A stretch of DNA of 10,340 nt from Ignavibacteriota bacterium (GTDB taxonomy: Bacteria; Bacteroidota; Kapaibacteriia; Palsa-1295): positions 2,207 through 12,546 of the forward strand of contig PLXB01000303.1 of the NCBI GenBank assembly GCA_003151215.1, written 5' to 3'. A program made the translations under genes and the position numbers. Below are positions 1 through 7,185 of the stretch, piece after piece (positions within the stretch are counted from its first letter, which is position 1; each line of letters starts with the position of its first letter). The notes under the pieces were generated by a model. That model ran no database searches. It was not told the DNA's origin and worked only from the letters and a program-made list of their open reading frames with translations.

Positions 1-19
1 AAGTAAAATAAAACGAAGA

Positions 20-27
20 TAACTTTG
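20..27 (+). promoter_or_regulatory. Possible Bacteroidota-type -7 promoter element for the mlaEF pair
   Basis: The octamer TAACTTTG fits the TAnnTTTG -7 consensus known from Bacteroidota housekeeping promoters and lies 13 bases before the ATG at 41. The partner TTTG element expected about 20 bases upstream would fall outside the window, so only half of the promoter can be judged. If real, the transcript would have a very short leader, which would fit the lack of a Shine-Dalgarno sequence before that ATG. A chance match in AT-rich DNA is quite possible. Confidence 0.3.
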
Positions 28-40
28 TTCTATTAGTAAT

Positions 41-808
41 ATGAATCCCGTACAATATATCGGCGGAAAGATCGTCCGTTTTTTAACCGAGTTCGGCGAG
101 ATATCACGCTTGCTCGAACGGACATTTTCATTCGTGCCTCGCCTAAAACGCGACCGGTCTTTGCTTTTGAAACAAATGGAACATATCGGCACAAATTCGC
201 TGCCTTTAGTAATCATCATCGGTTTTTTTACAGGGATGGTCAGCTCCTGGCAAGCTGCCGAGCAATTCAAAGGGAATATCTCTTTCAGCTTACTTGGCTC
301 TGCGGTAAGCCGTGCCATCTTTATGGAATTAGGACCTGTTCTGACTGCGATCGTGATCGCAGGTCGTGTTGGTGCTTCTATCGCCGCCGAACTTGGAACT
401 ATGAGGGTCACTGAGCAGATCGATGCACTTGAAAGCCTCGGAATCAGCCCTATCCGGTACCTTTCTACTCCCCGAGTCCTTGCTGGAACATTGATGATGC
501 CAATATTGACGATCTTTGCGAATATCATTGCTCTCTTCGGCGCTTTTATTGTTGCAAACTATTTTCTCAATATCAGTGATAAAATATTTTTTGATAGCGT
601 TAAGCGCTACTTTCATCTTAAGGATATTTTTGGTGGTTTATTTAAATCGATCTTCTTCGGTGGCGTTACCTCACTGCTCGGAGTTCATGTAGGCTTACGC
701 ACTACAGGAGGAGCCGAAGGCGTCGGCAAAGCATGTATTCGTGCCTTCGTTTTATCGGCAGCGATGGTACTCATCTTGGATTATGTCCTCTGGACGATCA
801 TTTTCTAA
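41..808 (+). CDS. mlaE: MlaE/YrbE-family ABC transporter permease (phospholipid transport)
   Basis: This is the inner-membrane permease of an Mla-type ABC transporter, which moves phospholipids between the inner and outer membranes to keep the outer membrane asymmetric. The 255-residue protein has the usual family length. An amphipathic N-terminal region (about 1-50) is followed by hydrophobic segments near 52-66, 96-117, 150-175, 200-218 and 232-254. The family hallmark runs from about 96 to 148: ELGPVLTAIVIAGRVGAS, then AAELGTMRVTEQIDAL and LGISPIRYLSTPRVLA. The ATG at 41 gives the full family N-terminus, although no clear Shine-Dalgarno precedes it. The ATPase gene follows after 6 bases in the same frame, so the two are very likely co-transcribed. 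The substrate assignment comes from the family, not from this sequence. Identification is firm. Confidence 0.95.
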   Translation: MNPVQYIGGKIVRFLTEFGEISRLLERTFSFVPRLKRDRSLLLKQMEHIGTNSLPLVIIIGFFTGMVSSWQAAEQFKGNISFSLLGSAVSRAIFMELGPVLTAIVIAGRVGASIAAELGTMRVTEQIDALESLGISPIRYLSTPRVLAGTLMMPILTIFANIIALFGAFIVANYFLNISDKIFFDSVKRYFHLKDIFGGLFKSIFFGGVTSLLGVHVGLRTTGGAEGVGKACIRAFVLSAAMVLILDYVLWTIIF

Positions 809-814
809 AGTTTT

Positions 815-1543
815 GTGATAGAAATTATTAATCTCAAGAAATCTTTTGACGGAAATGAAGTCCTTCGGGGAATCGATATTACGATCCACGACGGTGAAAC
901 AGTGGCGATCATCGGAGAATCAGGGTGTGGAAAAAGTGTCTTGCTCAAGCATATGATCGGCTTGCTTCATCCGGATTCAGGAACAGTCAAAGTTGACGGT
1001 ATCGATATTGCCAATGCCGGTGAGGAGTTGCTTTATTCGTTGCGGCGCAGAATTGGCTTTCTCTTTCAAAGTGCAGCACTCTTTGATTCGATGACGGTAT
1101 ATGAGAACATTGTTCTCGGTCTTTGGGAAGCAGGCGAACGCGATGAAGTGAAGCTTGGGCAGATCGCAACGGAAAAACTTGGTCTGGTCGGCTTGCGAGG
1201 CATTGAAAATTTAAAGCCCTCCTCTCTCTCCGGCGGAATGAAAAAAAGAGTTGGCTTGGCCCGTGCGCTTGCTATGCAGCCGAAGTACATGTTCTACGAT
1301 GAGCCGACGACAGGCCTTGACCCGGTGACGAGCGATCAAATCGATTATCTTATTCTCAGCCTGACAGAAAGTTTTTCGACGACAAATCTAATCGTCACTC
1401 ATGATCTGTTTACAGTCAAGAGAATTGCCAAACGTGTTATTTATCTCTATCACGGTCTGATCTTTTTCGACGGCACTCCGAAAGAACTTGAGCAATCTAC
1501 CGATCAGAGAGTCATTCAATTCATCGAGAGATTTGTGAAATAG
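815..1543 (+). CDS. mlaF: MlaF-family ABC transporter ATP-binding protein
   Basis: This cytoplasmic ATPase subunit powers the MlaE permease encoded just upstream. All nucleotide-binding motifs are visible in 242 residues: Walker A GESGCGKS (34-41), the Q-loop Gln85 in FQSAALFDSMTVYENI, which is typical of the Mla/Ttg2A branch, the signature LSGGM (138-142), Walker B ending in Asp162-Glu163 (MFYDEPTTGLDP), and the switch His196 in IVTHD. The start is GTG at 815. An in-frame stop at 806-808 (the stop of mlaE) excludes an earlier start, and the next in-frame Met lies beyond Walker A. No strong ribosome binding site is seen, so translation is probably coupled to mlaE. The MlaD/MCE substrate-binding gene that often follows is absent here. 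Identification is firm. Confidence 0.95.
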   Translation: MIEIINLKKSFDGNEVLRGIDITIHDGETVAIIGESGCGKSVLLKHMIGLLHPDSGTVKVDGIDIANAGEELLYSLRRRIGFLFQSAALFDSMTVYENIVLGLWEAGERDEVKLGQIATEKLGLVGLRGIENLKPSSLSGGMKKRVGLARALAMQPKYMFYDEPTTGLDPVTSDQIDYLILSLTESFSTTNLIVTHDLFTVKRIAKRVIYLYHGLIFFDGTPKELEQSTDQRVIQFIERFVK

Positions 1544-1569
1544 TTTAAATTGTGAAAAAAAATAGTAAA

Positions 1570-1597
1570 AAAAACGCGCTCAATTCGGCGCGTTTTT
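1570..1597. terminator. Bidirectional intrinsic terminator between convergent genes
   Basis: A perfect 10-bp inverted repeat, AAAAACGCGC (1570-1579) and GCGCGTTTTT (1588-1597), encloses an 8-base loop. Read on the + strand, the GC stem ends in five T; read on the - strand, it ends in eight T (complement of the A run at 1567-1574). It sits in the 74-base gap between the stop of mlaF (1543) and the stop of the convergent - strand gene (1618), so it can end both operons. Confidence 0.85.
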
Positions 1598-1617
1598 CAG
1601 TCAGACAATTTTTCGGA

Positions 1618-2982
1618 TTAGAAATTTAATTTCAGTACCGGAGTGATTACAAAAAAATCTGTCTGTTCCCACTTTTTCGGATCCCGGAAAATAACGGCGG
1701 CATATTTTACTTCAAGATTGAGCCAAGTAAAAATCCGAACGAAACCATCTGCTAAAAGCTCATTGCAGTATTGCAAACTCATTCCGTAATCATACCCACC
1801 TTCAGAAATGTGATTGAACCCAATCTTTATCAGGGGATCAAATTGGCTGAAATTTCCGGCGTCGTGAAGACTAAGCGTGTCAGGAGCATTATTTCCAACT
1901 GTCACGGCATTGATCCGATGCGTACCGCCTCCAACCTGGAAATATGCACCACGCAATCCACTACCGAATGAATATTGCAGCCATGCATGACCGGATAATC
2001 CGATATAGTACAAACTATCTTTGGCTCCGTTCGGTCCTATCCTCGGATAATTGGTTTTATAAATCGGGTCAAACGTTGCTCGCTGAGATAATGTAGAAAG
2101 ATTTGGTGTAAATGATTGATAGAACTCGCCACCGACAGAAAGTCTACCGGCACTTTTATCATTGCCGAGCACATCGATCACCTGTGTTATTTCTGCCTGG
2201 AAACCTTGCGTACCCTCAAGCTTGCGTTCCTTGATGCGAAGTCCTCCGGAAAGTGTAAATGGAGTAATGCCCGCTTCACCGAGTCCAAAGTTCAAGCCAA
2301 TACGAACATCTGTCATTTCTTTATGAATTATACCAAGTACTTCGACATTGCCTGGCATCCAAAACGGATATCCCAGATAGTCATAGCCGACATTCATGCC
2401 AAAACCGAAACCTGATTTGAACACTATATCGCCGCCGAAAATGGAAGCGTTAATATCAGCATATTGAATGCGTTGCTGCGTTTGTTCGGTTGCAACCATG
2501 CTATATTCATAGTCAGCACGATTATTGATCTTATTATAAAGATCTTCGCCGAGAATTCGCTTGATCTGCGGAGTGCCATACACGCCGATAGATTCAATGA
2601 CGATACGAAGCAAATCCATTGTCGGATTAAGTGGATCCGTCGGAGGTTTTTGTGTAATCAGCAGATCGCCGTTGGAGTTAGGTGAAATGGTTTTACCGGC
2701 TTTACGCAATGCCGAAATGACACGTGACCGGACGCTCCGGTCGGTAATGATCCATTGAATAAGTTCGCTTTGCCTGGCTGTATCAATTGTTTCGATAGCA
2801 GAGAGAATGCTTCTCAAAGCACGGTTTTCATCTTGAGCATTTCTCAAAGAATCGCTCCAATTCACCTGTTGCTGATTCGCAGGCTGTGGGGCGCCGCCCT
2901 GCTGCGCCATTACAGCAGAGACAAAAGCAAAGCTCAGGAGCAGAAGAGCAAAAGGAATAATGATCTTTGAACGTCGTGTCAT
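1618..2982 (-). CDS. Secreted, probably outer-membrane barrel protein of unknown function (paralog of the preceding gene)
   Basis: I do not recognise a named family. The 454-residue protein starts with a signal peptide: basic MTRRSK, hydrophobic residues 7-22, and a likely cleavage near AVMAQ (23-27). A Gln/Pro-rich stretch (28-40) and a helical soluble part (about 42-170) follow. From about 176 to the end there are alternating aromatic and glycine-rich strands, closing in FFVITPVLKLNF with a terminal Phe, as in many outer-membrane barrels. The ATG at 2982 was chosen because AAGGAG lies 6 bases upstream; an in-frame ATG at 3015 has no Shine-Dalgarno and would put 11 extra residues before the signal peptide. 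The protein resembles the product of 3041-4759: QWIITD versus KWKITD, YPFWMPG versus LPFWTSG, and RDPKKWE...FFVITP versus RDPKPWE...FFLITP. It is the last gene before the terminator at 1570-1597. Localisation is inferred. Confidence 0.8.
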   Translation of the reverse strand: MTRRSKIIIPFALLLLSFAFVSAVMAQQGGAPQPANQQQVNWSDSLRNAQDENRALRSILSAIETIDTARQSELIQWIITDRSVRSRVISALRKAGKTISPNSNGDLLITQKPPTDPLNPTMDLLRIVIESIGVYGTPQIKRILGEDLYNKINNRADYEYSMVATEQTQQRIQYADINASIFGGDIVFKSGFGFGMNVGYDYLGYPFWMPGNVEVLGIIHKEMTDVRIGLNFGLGEAGITPFTLSGGLRIKERKLEGTQGFQAEITQVIDVLGNDKSAGRLSVGGEFYQSFTPNLSTLSQRATFDPIYKTNYPRIGPNGAKDSLYYIGLSGHAWLQYSFGSGLRGAYFQVGGGTHRINAVTVGNNAPDTLSLHDAGNFSQFDPLIKIGFNHISEGGYDYGMSLQYCNELLADGFVRIFTWLNLEVKYAAVIFRDPKKWEQTDFFVITPVLKLNF

Positions 2983-2983
2983 A

Positions 2984-2995
2984 AAAAACTCCTTC
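2984..2995 (-). promoter_or_regulatory. Shine-Dalgarno site fixing the start at 2982
   Basis: On the - strand the sequence before the ATG reads AAGGAG followed by six T. This is the strongest ribosome binding site in the window, and it decides in favour of the ATG at 2982 over the upstream ATG at 3015. Confidence 0.75.
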
Positions 2996-3040
2996 GGTAT
3001 TTCTTGTGTGGTCATGAGTAAAATATTCTTGATTTTCGTC

Positions 3041-4759
3041 TTAGAAATAGAAACGCGGAGTAATTAAGAAGAACGAACCCGGCTCCCAGGGCTTCGGATC
3101 GCGAATGATCGGTGCAGAATAGTTCATTTCAATACGGAAATGATCTTCGACCAACTCGATCCAGCCGCCGAAAGTAAACAAATGATCGTAAGCTGCGCTT
3201 AAGCCGAATTTCGAACCCTGATGATTTACATAGTCAATTTCGATATGGGGCGATACTGCGTTTGAGACCCTGGTAAGGTCCTGTACCTTGTCCGCCTGAT
3301 CGGTAGTAAAAAGAGGGTGTCCGCCTGAGCGCAGGGTATTTGTATAATCATAGTTATTGCCTTTCGGGATCAACGACTGGTAAACATTATCTAAGCCGAA
3401 TCCTACGGAAACCTGAAGAAAGTTATTGAGATCAAGCTGGACAATCGTCGGAATGAAAAGCTGCATAATAAGTCCCTCGCGATAGAATGTCCTTCCGGCG
3501 GGAATAGTCACTAATGTACCGTCTATTGCCGTCACTTGTGTTTGCTGCCCATTAGTAATAATGCTGGAATTAGTGCCTTGACCGGAAGGCATCAGTGAGA
3601 ACTTAAATGCAAGCGGCAAATCAAATCCGCTAAAAAAACTAATTCCGGCAAAATATGCATCAATGGATCCGCCAAACGAACCGGATAACTGACGCGCCTT
3701 AAAAGTAAACAGATCACTATTGCCCAGATCGAGAGGAAACACTAAGCCGAGCTTCACATTACTCTCGCTTCCGATCTGATTCTTTAAATTCAGCCAGAAA
3801 CGTCCGACACCGCTTGTCCAGAATGGCAAGCCGACTTCTTTGTTGCCCAATTCGAGTTCCAAACCTAATTTCTTAGAAGCATTGATACGCAAATCGGTAA
3901 TAGAAAGATCAATCGTTCTTTCAGAACGAGATGCATAGTATTCCGCTTTAGCCCTGTTAATCGTCGCCGGATCATCTGGAAGTGCAGTGGTAGATTCAGG
4001 ATCGACAGGTGACTTAATAGAATCAACAGCGGAAGCTTCAGCAGGAAGATCATTTAAGTCGTACGATGTAGGCAAGCCATAATATCTGCGCTGTTCATCA
4101 AGGACAACTCTTCTCGAATAAAATTCATCAAAAACCTTACTAAATAAATAGCGCATTTTCGTATCCTTAACAAGCTGCGAACCATGGGGAACGATATCAC
4201 CGGGCATTTCGACGTTATCACCCTGAATCGTATTGATACTCTCAAGAAGAGCCGGGTTAGTACGATGCAGTAAACGAATCACATTCCTTCCCTGAAACCA
4301 TTTGGGTACCATAGCACCAGCAGATGTTACATCTTCATCGAATGCGCCAAACCCGCCACCTGATTTTTTCTTTTTTCCGGTCTTCTCTTTTATATATCCG
4401 CGAACAAGGATATGAAAAGGTTCAACCTTATCCTGCCCCACCGGTGCAGAAAAGACATATATTTCAACTACGTCGAAATCTTCCTTTTTGAGCCCGAACG
4501 GATCTTTAGTGATCGCATCTCGAATCTGGTTCTGTAAATCCGGATCGGTGATTTTCCATTTAATGACATTTGTAAATGTGTAAGAGTCACCTGTTCCTTC
4601 AAGCTGATCAAGCATTCTATACGAACGATCATTTTGCTTCTGGATCGCCTTTACCGTGTCAACAATTGGCTGAGCAAAAAGCTTCGGAGCAACGACAAAG
4701 AGAATAAACAGGCTAAGGATCGCTTCAATTCTTCTCTTCGCTATTTCTTGTTTCATCAT
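3041..4759 (-). CDS. Secreted, probably outer-membrane barrel protein of unknown function (first of two paralogs)
   Basis: No named family is recognised. The 572-residue protein has a signal peptide (basic MMKQEIAKRR, hydrophobic 11-24, likely cleavage near KLFAQ at 26-30). A soluble N-terminal part (about 31-230) contains IKWKITDPDLQNQIRDAI (66-83) and a lysine/glycine-rich loop at 124-138. A Pro/Asp/Ser-rich linker lies at about 235-270. The remainder (about 283-572) consists of alternating amphipathic strands and ends FFLITPRFYF with a terminal Phe, suggesting an outer-membrane barrel. Its two end regions match the next gene (1618-2982), so the two are paralogs, this one being longer. The ATG at 4759 is preceded by GGGAG about 9 bases upstream; the adjacent ATG at 4756 is spaced less well. 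The gene lies 78 bases after the GldM-like gene and 58 bases before its paralog, so one transcript is likely. GldN was considered and is not supported. Confidence 0.8.
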   Translation of the reverse strand: MMKQEIAKRRIEAILSLFILFVVAPKLFAQPIVDTVKAIQKQNDRSYRMLDQLEGTGDSYTFTNVIKWKITDPDLQNQIRDAITKDPFGLKKEDFDVVEIYVFSAPVGQDKVEPFHILVRGYIKEKTGKKKKSGGGFGAFDEDVTSAGAMVPKWFQGRNVIRLLHRTNPALLESINTIQGDNVEMPGDIVPHGSQLVKDTKMRYLFSKVFDEFYSRRVVLDEQRRYYGLPTSYDLNDLPAEASAVDSIKSPVDPESTTALPDDPATINRAKAEYYASRSERTIDLSITDLRINASKKLGLELELGNKEVGLPFWTSGVGRFWLNLKNQIGSESNVKLGLVFPLDLGNSDLFTFKARQLSGSFGGSIDAYFAGISFFSGFDLPLAFKFSLMPSGQGTNSSIITNGQQTQVTAIDGTLVTIPAGRTFYREGLIMQLFIPTIVQLDLNNFLQVSVGFGLDNVYQSLIPKGNNYDYTNTLRSGGHPLFTTDQADKVQDLTRVSNAVSPHIEIDYVNHQGSKFGLSAAYDHLFTFGGWIELVEDHFRIEMNYSAPIIRDPKPWEPGSFFLITPRFYF

Positions 4760-4837
4760 GTGTTTTAACTCCCAAAAAGTCTTAGCTTAGTTTCGTAAAA
4801 ATCCTAACAACAGGTAATGTGTTGTGAGCTTAAAATA

Positions 4838-6451
4838 TTATCTTTTCTTCGGCAAGATTACGATCTTTTTCTGAACAGATTGTCCCGATTTTGGATCTCT
4901 GAAAACAAGACTCACAACCCTGCCATCTTTTGGTACTGTGGTGGGTGGTTTAAGCATCCGCAACGTGTACTTAATTCCGTCCGCTTTCGAAGCCTTTGAG
5001 TCGAAAATATTTCCGTCAGATTGTACTTCCAGATCACCGGGTAATTCGGATTGATAAGCATCTCCGGCATCTTTGAGCCCGATACCAGCTTTCATATTAA
5101 GAATGACAGGATCACCGATTGACCATCTCGCCGGAGCAACAACCAATAAGGGTGGGGGCAAGATTGTGAAATCGTCGCTCCGCAACTCTTTGTAATCCTT
5201 AGAGAATTCTGACCGGAACAGAATTTTAACGTTCAACTTCTTACTCTCATCTTGTAAGTACACTGGAGTATAAGAAGTCGTCGGTTCATTGCTTACTTTG
5301 ACTTCTTTGCCATCGACGGTGATGACAACCTTATAAAAACCATTCAGATCGGTATATTTGCCATTTACTTGGAATGGGAACTTGGTATAAGGTTGTGGCT
5401 TATCTTCATCCTCGCTTATCGGCACATAAATTCCAGAATCGCCAGCCGCCGGCTTTAACGCTTTCACTGTCACACTAAACTGCTGAGTCGTTATATCTTT
5501 CGGCCCACCACCACGCTTAGCGTCACCTTTAAATTTGACCGTATAATTTTGACCGATATCAGATTGTGCCGGATTAAAAGTCCATACCCAGTTCGTATCA
5601 ACTTTTTTGAAATCTCCCGGACCTTCAATCTTCGTAATTTCCGTTTTACTCGAAAGAGCGCCTTCGATCTTAATAGGATTCGGAAGGTCCATACCCGGGA
5701 ATGCTGAGAAGTCATTCTCCTGCGGATAGAGAGCGATTTGGTCGAATTTATTCTCGGCTCGCTTGACGTTCACGATAAAATCGTTTTCGCCGAGGTTCGA
5801 TGAGAAGTTCTGATACATATTACCCAACAGAGAATCGATGAATCCCTTCAAGGCAACATTTTCGGTAATACCTTTTTCTACATCTTTTAACTCACCGACG
5901 GTGAGACGGACTGCTCCGATCTTTACCGTATCATCATTATTTGTAGGGGAGGCAACTCCGACAACTTGGTTGGTCTTCGCTTTAAAGGCAAGTTTATATT
6001 CTCCCTCGCCGAAATTTGGTTTAAATTTATATTTAAAGATATAATCCTGTCCGACCTGTGTCCTCGGATAATTAATAGAATCAGCAGCCATATCTATGCT
6101 CTGCATGGGAGAATTATTCCGAAAGATCGTGAGTCCTAATGAGTCAACGAGATCTTTGAGAGGATCGGAAATACGAACTTTCACTGAGAATTCACGCTCC
6201 GGCTCTTTGGGATCACCTAAAGTCATTGCCTGATCCGAAGTACTGGATAGACTTGTCTGAGAGCCGCGAAGCGCATTAATGATCGTTTCAGCAATAAGTT
6301 GAATACGCTTGGATTTTTGTTCCAAGGCGATTTTTTCGCGTTTTAATTCTTCTTCGGCATCGTCTCTTTCGACGATAATGATAAGCAATTCGAGTAGAAC
6401 TGCAAGATAGAGAATAAAATAAACTTTACCAGCGCCGCCGCCTTTAGACAT
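4838..6451 (-). CDS. Single-pass inner-membrane protein with Ig-like periplasmic repeats, GldM/PorM-like in architecture
   Basis: The function is not established. The 537-residue protein has a short Gly/Lys cytoplasmic N-terminus (1-9), one membrane helix (about 10-27) and no signal-peptide cleavage site. A charged helical or coiled-coil segment (28-62) follows, then about four beta-sandwich-like modules near 86-185, 225-332, 335-432 and 433-535. Two modules share similar strands: VGQDYIFKYKF (133-143) and IGQNYTVKFKG (299-309). This topology resembles GldM/PorM, the periplasm-spanning shaft of the type IX secretion motor, but the GldM helical bundle is much shorter here and no GldL, GldK or GldN gene is visible. 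Glu21 lies inside the membrane helix, as acidic residues do in ExbD, TolR and MotB. The ATG at 6451 has a weak AGG about 10 bases upstream. Two paralogous secreted proteins follow. The GldM comparison rests on architecture only; a generic membrane-anchored Ig-like protein is the alternative. Confidence 0.75.
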   Translation of the reverse strand: MSKGGGAGKVYFILYLAVLLELLIIIVERDDAEEELKREKIALEQKSKRIQLIAETIINALRGSQTSLSSTSDQAMTLGDPKEPEREFSVKVRISDPLKDLVDSLGLTIFRNNSPMQSIDMAADSINYPRTQVGQDYIFKYKFKPNFGEGEYKLAFKAKTNQVVGVASPTNNDDTVKIGAVRLTVGELKDVEKGITENVALKGFIDSLLGNMYQNFSSNLGENDFIVNVKRAENKFDQIALYPQENDFSAFPGMDLPNPIKIEGALSSKTEITKIEGPGDFKKVDTNWVWTFNPAQSDIGQNYTVKFKGDAKRGGGPKDITTQQFSVTVKALKPAAGDSGIYVPISEDEDKPQPYTKFPFQVNGKYTDLNGFYKVVITVDGKEVKVSNEPTTSYTPVYLQDESKKLNVKILFRSEFSKDYKELRSDDFTILPPPLLVVAPARWSIGDPVILNMKAGIGLKDAGDAYQSELPGDLEVQSDGNIFDSKASKADGIKYTLRMLKPPTTVPKDGRVVSLVFRDPKSGQSVQKKIVILPKKR

Positions 6452-6492
6452 ATTGTTCGCCTGTTAAAAGATGTACTCCGTAAAATACTAAA

Positions 6493-6529
6493 GCAAGAGA
6501 CACACTTGCCATTTTGTTTTCCCGGCAAG
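6493..6529 (-). other. Possible alternative hairpins in the leader of the GldM-like gene
   Basis: In the 129-base gap 6452-6580, the - strand transcript would carry CTTGCC (6529-6524), then GGCAAG (6510-6505), then CTTGC (6497-6493). The middle arm can pair with the first (6 bp, 13-base loop) or, as GCAAG, with the third (5 bp, 7-base loop), so the two hairpins exclude each other. Neither is followed by a T run, so this is not a recognisable intrinsic terminator. Short stems like these may occur by chance. No Bacteroidota-type TAnnTTTG promoter element was found in this gap. Confidence 0.25.
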
Positions 6530-6580
6530 CATGAGCTTTTCGGGTTTTGACACAATCATATTTCAATTCAACTCTGCGCC

Positions 6581-7165
6581 TCAACTCATAAGGCGCTCAA
6601 CCATTTTTGCAATGCTATCGAGCTCGATGTTCACTCGATCTCCAACGTGGAGATATTGAAAATTTGTCATCTTATAAGTATGGGGAATAATTGCAATGGT
6701 AATCATATTCCCATGTATACGAGCAACAGTCAAACTTACTCCGTCAATTGCTATTGATCCCTGTGGCATGACGTACCGCATGAATTCATCCGGAAGTTCA
6801 AATTCATACATCCAACTTCCGCCGACATTCTCTATTCCATTCGTAAGAGCAACGCCATCAATATGGCCTTGCACTAAATGACCGCCAAGACGGGTCGAAA
6901 GTGTTGCCGCACGTTCAAGATTCACTTTTTCCTCTTTCCTCAATGAACTCAGAGTCGTCTTTTTCAATGTTTCCGGTACTGAAATGACCTCAAAAAACGA
7001 CGCTTTTCGATCAACTACCGTTTGGCATACACCATTTACCGATATAGAATCATCTATTTTCAGGTCTGAAAGTACAGCTGCTGCACTAAATTGTAGACGC
7101 AATCCACTTTCTACGCTTTCCGTTGCAATGAGCGTGCCGAGTTCCTCAATTATGCCCGTAAACAC
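6581..7165 (-). CDS. ribE: Riboflavin synthase, alpha subunit
   Basis: This enzyme catalyses the last step of riboflavin synthesis, the dismutation of two 6,7-dimethyl-8-ribityllumazine molecules into riboflavin and a pyrimidinedione, in the cytoplasm. At 194 residues it is near the family length and shows the two tandem lumazine-binding barrels: the first with MFTGIIEELG (1-10), SVNGVCQTV (42-50) and VNLERA (81-86), the second with GGHLVQGHIDG (94-104), SIAIDGVSLTV (137-147), IIPHTYKMTNF (159-169) and VNIELDSIAKMVERL (178-192). The start is GTG at 7165, fixed by the invariant MFTGIIEE N-terminus; no alternative start lies just upstream, and no Shine-Dalgarno is seen. The dehydrogenase gene ends 20 bases before it, so the two are likely co-transcribed. 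There is no room for an FMN riboswitch at this position. The symbol follows the common bacterial usage; some genomes call it ribC. Confidence 0.95.
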   Translation of the reverse strand: MFTGIIEELGTLIATESVESGLRLQFSAAAVLSDLKIDDSISVNGVCQTVVDRKASFFEVISVPETLKKTTLSSLRKEEKVNLERAATLSTRLGGHLVQGHIDGVALTNGIENVGGSWMYEFELPDEFMRYVMPQGSIAIDGVSLTVARIHGNMITIAIIPHTYKMTNFQYLHVGDRVNIELDSIAKMVERLMS

Positions 7166-7185
7166 GAAAGAATTATGATTTTTTA

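Noticed and set aside
2983..3015. Longer start (ATG at 3015) for the 1618-2982 gene
   Set aside because: There is no Shine-Dalgarno before it, and it would put 11 residues in front of an otherwise canonical signal peptide. The ATG at 2982 has AAGGAG at ideal spacing.
3041..4759. GldN/PorN identity for the gene after the GldM-like one
   Set aside because: Position in the operon suggested it, but the GldN sequence pattern is not visible and the C-terminal half looks like a membrane barrel, unlike GldN.
4807..4825. Hairpin ACAACA / TGTTGT between the GldM-like gene and the next gene
   Set aside because: It has only 6 AT-rich base pairs with a 7-base loop and no T run, so it is not a credible terminator or regulatory structure.
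7166..7185. FMN riboswitch upstream of riboflavin synthase
   Set aside because: The gap is only 20 bases, far too short for an RFN element, and none of its conserved blocks is present.
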